From assembly GCA_021372375.1 (NCBI GenBank), contig JAJFUN010000118.1:1-50632 (forward strand): a stretch of 50,632 nucleotides of DNA. Direction: 5' to 3'. Origin of the DNA: Pelosinus sp. GTDB taxonomy: Bacteria > Bacillota > Negativicutes > Propionisporales > Propionisporaceae. Position 1 is the first letter of the stretch. Each line of letters opens with the position of its first letter. Below the pieces are notes generated by a model. That model did no database searches and had not been told where the DNA came from. It saw nothing but the letters and a program-made list of their open reading frames with translations. Position numbers and translations under genes: made by a program. This document shows positions 23,049 to 31,238 of this stretch, piece after piece.

Positions 23049-24962
23049 ATGAGACGTAGGTTGATTTCTATGGCATTGATGTTGTCAGATGCCGTTGTTG
23101 TGCTGATAGTACCTTTTCTGGCACTATATATACGTTTTGAAGGTAGCGTAGATAGTCGATATTTTACTATGCTAATGCAATATATGCCATTTATTTTGAT
23201 TATTCGATTAGGCGTTTTTTATACATTTGGTTTATATAATCGTTTGTGGCGTTATGCTGGCATTAATGAACTGCTTAGTATATTTGGAGCGGTAAGTATT
23301 AGCTCAGTAATTTTAATTATGTATATGTATGTCGATGGAGCAACACTGCCGAAAAGTATATATTTTTTAAGCTGGTTTTTTAATACAGCTTTTATTGGAA
23401 GCAGTCGTCTCGTTGTGCGCATTATGCATTATCTGCGTCAGCAGCATGATGGAAAGTGCAGCAAGGTGCTGATTATCGGCGCAGGGGATGCCGGAGCCAT
23501 GATTGCTAGAGAAATAAAGCACCGCTACTTTGATACAAAAAAAATAGTCGGATTTATTGATGATGATCAGAATAAGCAGCACCAAAAGCTACTTGGGGTG
23601 AAGGTGCTCGGGAATAGGGAAGACATCAGGCGGATTGCCAGTGAGTGCAGTATTAATGAAATTATTATTGCGATTCCGTCTGCTGGTGGGGCGGTGATTC
23701 GTGAAGTCGTCAGGGAATGTAAGGAAACAAAATGCCAGGTAAAAATATTGCCAGGTATTTATGAAATCATTGATGGCAATGTATCAGTACAGCAATTGCG
23801 CAATGTAGATGTGGAAGATTTATTGGGACGCGACCCGGTACAGCTTGATTTGGAAGAGATTGCAGGCTACTTGCGTGGGAAAAGGGTGCTGGTAACAGGC
23901 GCTGGTGGTTCGATTGGCTCCGAGATATGTCGCCAAATCTCTAAAGTATCGCCAAGTGCTTTGTATCTTTTGGGCAAAGGAGAAAACAGCATCTACGAAA
24001 TCAATGGTGAGCTTCGAGAAAAATATGCAGCCGAATTTGATATATGGCCAATTATTGCTGATGTTCGCGATAAAGAACGGATAGAGTCGATATTCTCTGA
24101 GGTAAGACCGCAAGTGGTATTTCATGCTGCGGCGCATAAGCATGTACCGCTTATGGAAGCGCAGCCTGTAGAGGCGGTACGCAACAATATATTTGGTACT
24201 AAAAATGTTGCCGAAGCAGCTGATAGATATAGTGTTGAACGCTTTGTTATGATTTCTACTGACAAAGCGGTGAACCCTACGAGTGTGATGGGGGCTAGCA
24301 AACGCATAGCAGAGTTGGTTGTACAAAATTTAAGCAAAAGCAGCAAAACTAAATTTGTCGCGGTTCGGTTTGGCAATGTACTAGGCAGCCGTGGTAGTGT
24401 GATACCTCTTTTTAAAAAGCAAATTGCCAAAGGCGGGCCGATAACTATTACTCATCCTGAGATGATTCGGTATTTTATGACTATCCCTGAAGCTTCCCAA
24501 TTGGTATTGCAGGCTGGTTCGATGGCTCAAGGCGGAGAGGTTTTTGTACTTGATATGGGTAAACCAGTTAAGATTGTTGACATGGCCTGTGATTTGATAG
24601 AATTATCAGGATTGGTGCCATACAAAGATATTAAGATTCAGTTTACCGGGTTAAGACCAGGAGAAAAACTATTTGAAGAACTGCTGACAGCTGAGGAAGG
24701 TACTGCTTCGACGAAACATAATAAGATTTTTAGGGCAAATTTAAAGCAGGTGAATGAGAATAGGCTATCTTCTGGCTTGTCAATGCTTAATGGTGTTGAG
24801 ACAGCAGAAGAGATTATTAAAATTATGTCTGGTCTTATACCTACATATAAAAGTGCTAGATTGCAAGAAAACACTGCAAGAAAAAATCAAGCGGTTCATA
24901 TAGAAGGAGAGCGATATAATGAACGGAACAGGCAATACAGACAAGCAGTTAACGACATATAG
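23049..24962 (+). CDS. UDP-GlcNAc 4,6-dehydratase, membrane type (CapD/WbpM/PglF family)
   Basis: 637-aa protein with four N-terminal transmembrane helices (to about residue 125), a first Rossmann-like domain (VLIIGAGDAGAMIAREI, about 144) and a catalytic SDR domain (VLVTGAGGSIGSEICRQI, about 284). The catalytic segment reads STDKAVNPTSVMGASKR, with Met414 and Lys418 replacing the usual YxxxK, as in the WbpM/PglF group that makes UDP-4-keto-6-deoxy-GlcNAc. It fits as the first step to a UDP-2,4-diamino sugar with the aminotransferase at 43723. ATG 23049 is 9 nt after ATGGAG; GTG 23040 abuts it. The 3' end overlaps the next gene by 44 nt. Confidence 0.88.
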   Translation: MRRRLISMALMLSDAVVVLIVPFLALYIRFEGSVDSRYFTMLMQYMPFILIIRLGVFYTFGLYNRLWRYAGINELLSIFGAVSISSVILIMYMYVDGATLPKSIYFLSWFFNTAFIGSSRLVVRIMHYLRQQHDGKCSKVLIIGAGDAGAMIAREIKHRYFDTKKIVGFIDDDQNKQHQKLLGVKVLGNREDIRRIASECSINEIIIAIPSAGGAVIREVVRECKETKCQVKILPGIYEIIDGNVSVQQLRNVDVEDLLGRDPVQLDLEEIAGYLRGKRVLVTGAGGSIGSEICRQISKVSPSALYLLGKGENSIYEINGELREKYAAEFDIWPIIADVRDKERIESIFSEVRPQVVFHAAAHKHVPLMEAQPVEAVRNNIFGTKNVAEAADRYSVERFVMISTDKAVNPTSVMGASKRIAELVVQNLSKSSKTKFVAVRFGNVLGSRGSVIPLFKKQIAKGGPITITHPEMIRYFMTIPEASQLVLQAGSMAQGGEVFVLDMGKPVKIVDMACDLIELSGLVPYKDIKIQFTGLRPGEKLFEELLTAEEGTASTKHNKIFRANLKQVNENRLSSGLSMLNGVETAEEIIKIMSGLIPTYKSARLQENTARKNQAVHIEGERYNERNRQYRQAVNDI

Positions 24963-26277
24963 TGAGCAATTGAAAAACAAAATGCTACACAAAGAAGCAG
25001 TAGTCGGTGTAGTCGGGCTAGGGTATGTAGGATTGCCGTTAGCTGTCGAAAAAGCTAAAGTTGGCTTTAAGGTTATTGGCTTTGACCGCAATGCAGCTCG
25101 GGCGGGGCAAGTAAATCGCGGCGAAAACTATATTAAAGATGTTAAAAATGAAGAACTTAAAGAATTAGCTATAAAAGGGCAAATAACTGCTACTACTGAT
25201 TTTGCTAAATTAAAGGACGTTGATGTTGTTGTTATTTGTGTGCCAACGCCGCTGACCATTACGCGCGATCCTGACATTTCTTATATTGTGAATGTAACCA
25301 ATGAAATTGCCAAATATATAAAACCTGGACAGCTTATTACACTTGAAAGTACAACCTATCCTGGCACAACCTCTGAAGTTATTTTGCCTAAATTAGAAGC
25401 ATCCGGATTAAAGGTGGGAAAAGACTTCTTTTTGGCGTTTTCACCAGAACGCGTTGATCCCGGTAATCAGCGATATACGACAAAAAACACATCGAAAGTG
25501 GTTGGAGGTATTACCCCGGTATGTGCAGATGTTGCGACAACTTTTTATTTACAAACTATACTAAATGTGGTTCCTGTTTCCTCAACCGCAGTTGCTGAGA
25601 TGACCAAAGTTTTTGAAAATACATATCGCGCAGTAAATATCGCACTGGTTAACGAAATGATGCTGCTTTGCGATAGGATGGGCATAGATGTATGGGAAGT
25701 AGTAGACGCTGCGGCTACCAAGCCGTTTGGCATTCAGACTTTTTATCCGGGACCGGGCGTTGGCGGTCACTGCATCCCGATTGATCCTTTTTATTTAACG
25801 TGGAAAGCCCGTGAATATGATTTTCATACTCGGTTTATAGAATTGGCAGGAGAAATTAATATTCAAGCTTCTTATTATGTGGTAGAAAGAGTAAGTCGGG
25901 TACTCAGTCAGTTCAAAAAAGGCCTTAATGGTGCCAAAATCCTAGTGCTTGGTGTAGCCTATAAAAATGATATTGATGATTGCCGGGAATCGCCGGCATT
26001 AAAAATTATTGATTTGCTATTGAAAGAAAAGGCGTGTGTGACATATCATGATGCATTTATACCAGTGATCAAGGCTCTTCCGCCATACACCTTTGCAATG
26101 AACAGTGTGGAATTAACTGACGCGGCAATTAGCGAAGCTGATTGCATTCTGATTACGACGAAACACAGCGATGTTGATTATGAAAGGGTTGTACGGCAGG
26201 CAAAAGCAGTTGTTGATACGCGAAATGCCTGCAAGGATATTAGTGCTGATTTGAAACGTAAGGTAACCAAAATATAA
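24919..26277 (+). CDS. wbpA: UDP-N-acetyl-D-glucosamine 6-dehydrogenase (WbpA-like)
   Basis: 452-aa nucleotide-sugar dehydrogenase oxidising the C6 of UDP-GlcNAc (or UDP-ManNAc) to the uronate with two NAD+. VVGVVGLGYVGLPLAVEKA (about 30-48) is the NAD site and GPGVGGHCIPIDP carries the catalytic Cys285. LESTTYPGTTSEVI and SPERVDPGN are also family signatures. Adjacent wbpB, wbpD and wbpE homologues favour the WbpA assignment over WecC or UDP-glucose dehydrogenase. ATG 24919 follows GAAGGAGAG and lies within the 3' end of the dehydratase gene, implying translational coupling. Confidence 0.88.
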   Translation: MNGTGNTDKQLTTYSEQLKNKMLHKEAVVGVVGLGYVGLPLAVEKAKVGFKVIGFDRNAARAGQVNRGENYIKDVKNEELKELAIKGQITATTDFAKLKDVDVVVICVPTPLTITRDPDISYIVNVTNEIAKYIKPGQLITLESTTYPGTTSEVILPKLEASGLKVGKDFFLAFSPERVDPGNQRYTTKNTSKVVGGITPVCADVATTFYLQTILNVVPVSSTAVAEMTKVFENTYRAVNIALVNEMMLLCDRMGIDVWEVVDAAATKPFGIQTFYPGPGVGGHCIPIDPFYLTWKAREYDFHTRFIELAGEINIQASYYVVERVSRVLSQFKKGLNGAKILVLGVAYKNDIDDCRESPALKIIDLLLKEKACVTYHDAFIPVIKALPPYTFAMNSVELTDAAISEADCILITTKHSDVDYERVVRQAKAVVDTRNACKDISADLKRKVTKI

Positions 26278-26289
26278 GGGGTAATTTTA

Positions 26290-27342
26290 ATGCAAACATA
26301 TGGCTTTGGTATAATAGGTTGTGGACGTATTTCAAAAAATCATATGGAGTCGATTAAGGCTGTACCAGGAGCAAAATTGGTAGCGGCTTCAGATATTGTA
26401 GAAGAAAAGTTAGCAAAAACAGTAGAAAAGTATGAATGTAAAGGATATAGCGATTATCATGAACTGCTGGCTAATCCAGAGGTTCAAATTGTCAATATCT
26501 GCACTGAAAGCGGGCTTCATGCCAGAATTGCGATTGAGGCAATGAAGGCAGGCAAACACGTTATAGTGGAAAAGCCAATGGCTATGTCACTAGTAGAAGC
26601 AGATCAGATGATTGCTACTGCACAGACGATGGGGGTCAAGCTAGGGGTTGTGCATCAAAATCGCTTTAACAATGCGATTGTCAAGGTGCGCTCAGCATTG
26701 GAGAAAGGCAAATTCGGCAAGTTAACGCATGCTTCAGCAGTAGTGCGCTGGAATAGAAATGATGAATACTATAGCCAAGCGCCGTGGCGCGGTACTTGGG
26801 CGCAGGATGGCGGTTGTCTGATGAATCAATCCATCCATAATATTGATTTATTACAATGGATGATGGGACCTGTGGAATCACTGTTTGCGTATACGGCGAC
26901 TAATATGCGCAAGATTGAAGGCGAAGACTTAGGGGCGGTTGTTTTAAAATTTAAAAACGGTGCACTGGGTATGATTGAAGCTACCACGACTATATACCCC
27001 AAAAATTTGGAAGAAACACTTAGCGTATTTGGTACTGATGGTACGGCATGTATTGGCGGCATTGCTGTAAATAAGCTGGAATCATGGCGTTTTGCTGGTG
27101 ATGATGAACATGCTATGCTGGCCGATCAGGATAAAGAGCCGCCAAATGTTTATGGCTTTGGACATGCGGATATTATCCAGGATTTTATGGAGGCCCTTAC
27201 CGAAGGCAGAGAACCTGCTGTATGTGGTAAAGAAGGTCGTAAAGCCCTGGAAATCATATTGGCAGTCTATCATTCGGTAAAATACAAAAAAGAAATAACT
27301 TTTCCATTAAAAGAGGAATTTACCATTGGGTTAGGATTATAG
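26290..27342 (+). CDS. wbpB: UDP-GlcNAcA 3-dehydrogenase (WbpB-like, Gfo/Idh/MocA family)
   Basis: 350-aa Gfo/Idh/MocA oxidoreductase. The N-terminal GIIGCGRISKNHMESIKAVP is the Rossmann site; HVIVEKPMAMSLVEADQM (about 91-108) has the conserved EKP lysine. GGCLMNQSIHNIDLLQWMMG includes the catalytic His region. In the Pseudomonas B-band pathway WbpB oxidises C3 of UDP-GlcNAcA so that WbpE can aminate it. The same four genes are contiguous here in the order A-B-D-E. ATG follows AAGGGG, 12 nt after wbpA. Confidence 0.88.
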   Translation: MQTYGFGIIGCGRISKNHMESIKAVPGAKLVAASDIVEEKLAKTVEKYECKGYSDYHELLANPEVQIVNICTESGLHARIAIEAMKAGKHVIVEKPMAMSLVEADQMIATAQTMGVKLGVVHQNRFNNAIVKVRSALEKGKFGKLTHASAVVRWNRNDEYYSQAPWRGTWAQDGGCLMNQSIHNIDLLQWMMGPVESLFAYTATNMRKIEGEDLGAVVLKFKNGALGMIEATTTIYPKNLEETLSVFGTDGTACIGGIAVNKLESWRFAGDDEHAMLADQDKEPPNVYGFGHADIIQDFMEALTEGREPAVCGKEGRKALEIILAVYHSVKYKKEITFPLKEEFTIGLGL

Positions 27343-27378
27343 AGTTATTACTTCTATTGAGAAAGAGAGGATTATATT

Positions 27379-27951
27379 ATGCAAGAGCAAAACAGCAAGA
27401 ACTATTTTGTCCATGAATCCTCTTATGTAGATGAACCGGCGCAAATTGGTGATGGTACAAAAATATGGCATTTTTCGCATGTCTATAAAGATGTACAAAT
27501 AGGACAAAAATGTAATATCGGACAAAATGTTGTTATTGCCAGTAATGTAAAAATCGGCAACAATGTAAAAATCCAAAATAATGTTAGCGTTTATGAAGGT
27601 GTTGTTTTAGAAGACTATGTATTTTGCGGTCCTAGTATGGTATTTACCAATGTGAGAACGCCGCGTTGTGAGTATCCAAGAAATACATCACATGATTATC
27701 ATACAACCATAGTAAAAAAAGGTGCTAGTATTGGCGCAAATGCAACCATTGTATGCGGAACAACGATTGGTCAGCGTGCCTTCATTGGTGCTGGCTCAGT
27801 TGTAACTAAAGACGTACCTGACTATGCGATAGTGTATGGCAATCCAGCCAGAATCAAAGGCTGGGCTTGTGCCTGCGGCGATGTCATGGTAGAGAAGGAT
27901 GCCGCCCAACTGAATTGTGATCGCTGCAATACACATTTGAAATTAAAATAA
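27379..27951 (+). CDS. wbpD: UDP-GlcNAc3NA 3-N-acetyltransferase (WbpD-like, left-handed beta-helix)
   Basis: 190-aa hexapeptide acetyltransferase. Repeats such as [33 protein letters not shown] and [14 protein letters not shown] build a trimeric left-handed beta-helix. WHFSHV with its His, and the terminal [15 protein letters not shown], are characteristic of WbpD/WlbB. It acetylates the 3-amino group made by WbpE using acetyl-CoA. Two CxC-type pairs near the end (ACACGD, CDRC) may bind zinc. ATG follows AGAGAGG. A half-copy of the palindromic repeat lies immediately after its stop. Confidence 0.88.
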   Translation: MQEQNSKNYFVHESSYVDEPAQIGDGTKIWHFSHVYKDVQIGQKCNIGQNVVIASNVKIGNNVKIQNNVSVYEGVVLEDYVFCGPSMVFTNVRTPRCEYPRNTSHDYHTTIVKKGASIGANATIVCGTTIGQRAFIGAGSVVTKDVPDYAIVYGNPARIKGWACACGDVMVEKDAAQLNCDRCNTHLKLK

Positions 27952-27954
27952 AAA

Positions 27955-27997
27955 GTCCCCTCTAGAAAGGGGTGGCGCGAAGCGACGGGGTGTGTTG
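27955..27997. repeat. Palindromic repeat, right-half copy E
   Basis: Only the right half remains: GTCCCCTCTAGAAAGGGGTG, GCGCGAAGCGAC and GGGGTGTGTTG. The inner stem is imperfect. It lies between wbpD and wbpE, more than 22 kb from copies A-D, so the family is not restricted to the LPS core section. Confidence 0.85.
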
Positions 27998-28034
27998 TTT
28001 CGCTGCTTAATTTATAATATTGTGAGGTAATAGT

Positions 28035-29132
28035 ATGATACCTTTTATAGACTTAAAAACCCAGCAACAAAAAATCCGTAAATCTATAGATGAACGGATT
28101 GCTAAAGTGCTCGAACACGGTCAATACATCATGGGGCCGGAAGTCAAAGAATTGGAAGCAAAATTAGCCCAGTATGTTGGCGTAAAGCATTGCGTGACGG
28201 TAGCGAATGGTACCGATGCGCTATTGATTGCTTTGATGGCATTGAATATAAAGCCAGGCGATGAAGTGATTACTACACCGTTTACTTTTATTGCTACTGC
28301 TGAAGTAGTGGCATTTCTTGGTGCTACCCCGGTATTTGTTGATATAGATGCCAGGACTTATAATCTAGATCCGAATAAGCTTGAGGCGGCTATCACCAAG
28401 AAAACTAAGGCTATTATGCCTGTTAGTCTGTATGGGCAATGTGCCGATTTTGATGCGATAAATGCTATTGCTGACAAGTATGGCATACCGGTTATTGAAG
28501 ATGCTGCCCAGAGCTTTGGTGCGACTTACAAAGGCAAAAAATCCTGTGGGCTTTCTACGATTGGCTGTACTAGTTTTTTCCCAACGAAACCACTGGGGTG
28601 TTATGGCGATGGTGGAGCTTGTTTTACCAATGATGATGAATTAGCAGTAAAAATGAGTCAAATTCGCTTGCATGGGCAAGATAGACGTTATCATCATCCG
28701 GTTGTCGGTGTGAATGGGCGATTGGATACGATACAGGCAGCAATACTTTTGGCTAAGTTAGAAATATTTGATGAAGAAGTAAAGTTAAGAGTCGAGATTG
28801 GTACTAGATATACAGCTAGTCTTAACGGTATTGTAATGACTCCTTATATTAAACCGTATAATACCAGCGTATACGCCCAGTATACTATTCAGGTAGATAA
28901 TCGTGAAATATTTCAGGAAGAATTAAAGACCGCAGGGATTCCGACAGCGGTTCATTATCCAATTCCGCTTAATTTGCAACCGGTTTTTTCATTTCTTGAA
29001 CAACCAGAAGGGACATTTACAGTTGCAGAAACGACTGCTAAGCGAGTTATGAGCTTGCCTATGTCCCCATATTTGCGTTCTTTAACGCAGCAACAGATTG
29101 TTGATGGAATACAAAAAAATATAAAAAAATAG
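28035..29132 (+). CDS. wbpE: UDP-3-keto-GlcNAcA aminotransferase (WbpE-like, DegT family)
   Basis: 365-aa PLP aminotransferase. MIPFIDLKTQQQKIRKSIDE begins like WbpE/WlbC. ANGTDALLIALMALNIKPGD, VIEDAAQSFGATYKGKKSCG and the Schiff-base lysine in SFFPTKPLGCYGDGG are clear. RLHGQDRRYHHPVVGVNGRL is typical of 3-amino-sugar enzymes. It transfers an amino group, probably from glutamate, to C3 of the WbpB product. ATG follows GTGAGG. The Wzx gene starts 9 nt after its stop. Confidence 0.9.
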   Translation: MIPFIDLKTQQQKIRKSIDERIAKVLEHGQYIMGPEVKELEAKLAQYVGVKHCVTVANGTDALLIALMALNIKPGDEVITTPFTFIATAEVVAFLGATPVFVDIDARTYNLDPNKLEAAITKKTKAIMPVSLYGQCADFDAINAIADKYGIPVIEDAAQSFGATYKGKKSCGLSTIGCTSFFPTKPLGCYGDGGACFTNDDELAVKMSQIRLHGQDRRYHHPVVGVNGRLDTIQAAILLAKLEIFDEEVKLRVEIGTRYTASLNGIVMTPYIKPYNTSVYAQYTIQVDNREIFQEELKTAGIPTAVHYPIPLNLQPVFSFLEQPEGTFTVAETTAKRVMSLPMSPYLRSLTQQQIVDGIQKNIKK

Positions 29133-29141
29133 AAGGATACG

Positions 29142-30428
29142 ATGGCACTACAAAAAATCAAACAATTAATGGCTGAATATGTTTTAAAGAAATCATTTTT
29201 GACAAATGTATTGCAATTAATGACAGGAACTGCTATTGCACAAGTAATTCCAATGGCTATATCGCCGATTCTCACACGTATTTATTTACCTGAAGCTTTC
29301 GGTATATTTGCTCTATATATGGCTGTTGTAGCAATGTTTTCGGTTATTGTTACAGGGCGATATGAACTTGCTATTATGTTGCCAAAACAGGAAGATGATG
29401 CAATCAATATAGTAGCACTATCTATATTGATTGCATCGATGTTTAGTATATTTACGTTGATTTTTGTTTTCTTTTTCGATAAATTTATTATTAATTTATT
29501 AGGTAATCCTGGGGTCGGAAATCTGTTGTATTTAATACCTATATCCGTTTTTATGACGGGAATTTACCAAACATTTAATTATTGGTCAAATCGAAAACAA
29601 CAATATTCAAGACTGGCAATTTCGAGGGTTTTACAGTCTATAATAACTGCTATAGCAAATTTATGGCTTGGATTTATTGGTTTTGGTGTCAGTGGGCTGA
29701 TTATAGGTGGTATATTGGGACAGATTGTGGCTACTGGAATGTTAGTATGGCAAGTCTGGCAGGAAGATGGTTATCTTAAATATCTTATTTCACGAGATAA
29801 GGTTCAGCAGAACGCTAAGATGTATCAAGATTTTCCAAAAATAAACTCCATACATGCATTTACAGATATAATACAGTCGAGCGGAATATTATTTTTAATA
29901 TCGGCATTTTTTGGAAATACAGTGCTTGGGATGTATTCATTGACTATGAGGGTATTGAAAGCTCCATTGGGATTGATAGGTGCTTCTGTCGCCCAAGTTT
30001 TTTATCAAAAGGCGTCATATATTTATAAAAACAATGGAAACTTGGGCACATTTGTAAAGCAAATGTTGACCAAATTGACGCAAATATCGGTGGTTATATT
30101 TGTAGGGACTATTTTTTTTGCGACAGACGCATTTGCAAAGGTATTTGGGGAGAATTGGCGAGAAGCCGGGAATTATGCACAGATTATATCTCCATGGATT
30201 TTACTAAATTTCATTATTTCTCCATTATCGCAAATTCCTATCATTGTAAATAAACAGAAGGCTGGATTTTGTATAGGAATGATTTATAATATCGCTATCT
30301 TATTACCTATGTTTGTAATGGGATATTTTTACCATGATATAATAAAAGCACTTTATATGGTATCGTTATTTTCAGCAATTGTTTTGTTATATTATATATT
30401 TTGGATATGCCGTATATCTAAGCAATAG
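29142..30428 (+). CDS. wzx: Wzx-type oligosaccharide flippase
   Basis: 428-aa polytopic membrane protein of the MATE/MVF superfamily with about 12 helices. The N-terminus SFLTNVLQLMTGTAIAQVIP and the following ISPILTRIYLPEAFGIFALY are characteristic of O-antigen translocases. ASVAQVFYQKAS and IISPWILLNFIISPLSQIPI are further family blocks. It would flip undecaprenyl-diphosphate repeat units across the inner membrane. ATG is preceded by AAGGATAC. From here to about 40 kb the DNA is visibly richer in A+T than the flanks, typical of Wzx/Wzy and transferase segments. Confidence 0.9.
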   Translation: MALQKIKQLMAEYVLKKSFLTNVLQLMTGTAIAQVIPMAISPILTRIYLPEAFGIFALYMAVVAMFSVIVTGRYELAIMLPKQEDDAINIVALSILIASMFSIFTLIFVFFFDKFIINLLGNPGVGNLLYLIPISVFMTGIYQTFNYWSNRKQQYSRLAISRVLQSIITAIANLWLGFIGFGVSGLIIGGILGQIVATGMLVWQVWQEDGYLKYLISRDKVQQNAKMYQDFPKINSIHAFTDIIQSSGILFLISAFFGNTVLGMYSLTMRVLKAPLGLIGASVAQVFYQKASYIYKNNGNLGTFVKQMLTKLTQISVVIFVGTIFFATDAFAKVFGENWREAGNYAQIISPWILLNFIISPLSQIPIIVNKQKAGFCIGMIYNIAILLPMFVMGYFYHDIIKALYMVSLFSAIVLLYYIFWICRISKQ

Positions 30429-30444
30429 ATGCATGGAGGATTAT

Positions 30445-31197
30445 ATGAATACCAAAGATTATTGGAATCAACGAGTAAAAAAATATGGTCATACCGGATG
30501 GGCTGATTTTGCAACTTATTATTATGATCAAAATCTTCGATTGAAAACACTTAAGGATTTGATAGAAGAGTATAGCGATGAATTTTTAAAAGCTTTAGAT
30601 TATGGATGTGGGACAGGGGAATTTTCAAATTTACTTGCTCAATATTTTGATAAAGTTATTGCAGTAGATATTGCTGAAGATGTAATTAAAAATGCGATTG
30701 CTGCAAACAACAATAGCAGAATTCATTTTCAAACTTATGATGAAGATATTTTTAATTCTCAATATGGATTAATAATTAGTATCACAGTTCTTCAGCATGT
30801 AACGGAGGATAGGCAATTAAGTGACTTGATTAGTAAATTCCTTCAATCTCTAGCTCCTAACGGAAAACTAATAATATTTGAAAGTTTTGCTAAAGTTAAT
30901 TCAGATTATGGCTATATTAAATTAAGAAGAATTGAGGATGTAAAATCATTACTTTTTGATTCTGGTTTTAAGCTTATACAGGAATGTAATTTTTACCATC
31001 CAACCGAATTGCCTACTCGATTATATACCAAATACAGAACTAATTATTTTATAAAAGTCTTGAATAAACTATGTATATATAATATTCCTTTTAGTAAATT
31101 TGTTTTAAAAAACTTAGCAAAGAAATTTTCATATCACGATAAAGGAATAGTGGACGATTGTGAATCGATTACAAGAATATTGATATATGGAAGGTAA
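30445..31197 (+). CDS. SAM-dependent methyltransferase (class I)
   Basis: 250-aa class I methyltransferase. LDYGCGTGEFSNLLAQYFDK (about 51-70) is the glycine-rich SAM motif and VIAVDIAEDVIKNA the acidic ribose-binding segment; TYDEDIFNSQYGLIISITVL follows as motif post II. The C-terminal third is basic and aromatic. The ATG at 30445 follows TGGAGG; reading frame extends upstream into wzx but that has no ribosome site. It may methylate a sugar of the repeat unit or cap the chain. Substrate unknown. Confidence 0.83.
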   Translation: MNTKDYWNQRVKKYGHTGWADFATYYYDQNLRLKTLKDLIEEYSDEFLKALDYGCGTGEFSNLLAQYFDKVIAVDIAEDVIKNAIAANNNSRIHFQTYDEDIFNSQYGLIISITVLQHVTEDRQLSDLISKFLQSLAPNGKLIIFESFAKVNSDYGYIKLRRIEDVKSLLFDSGFKLIQECNFYHPTELPTRLYTKYRTNYFIKVLNKLCIYNIPFSKFVLKNLAKKFSYHDKGIVDDCESITRILIYGR

Positions 31198-31238
31198 GGC
31201 TGGCTGGTATTATTATAGTGAATGGAGATTAAATTTAC

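Noticed and set aside
24919-24962. The 44-nt overlap between the dehydratase and dehydrogenase genes, equal in length to the 44-nt overlap at 7768-7811, as a shared signal
   Set aside because: The two overlaps have unrelated sequences; equal length appears to be coincidence.
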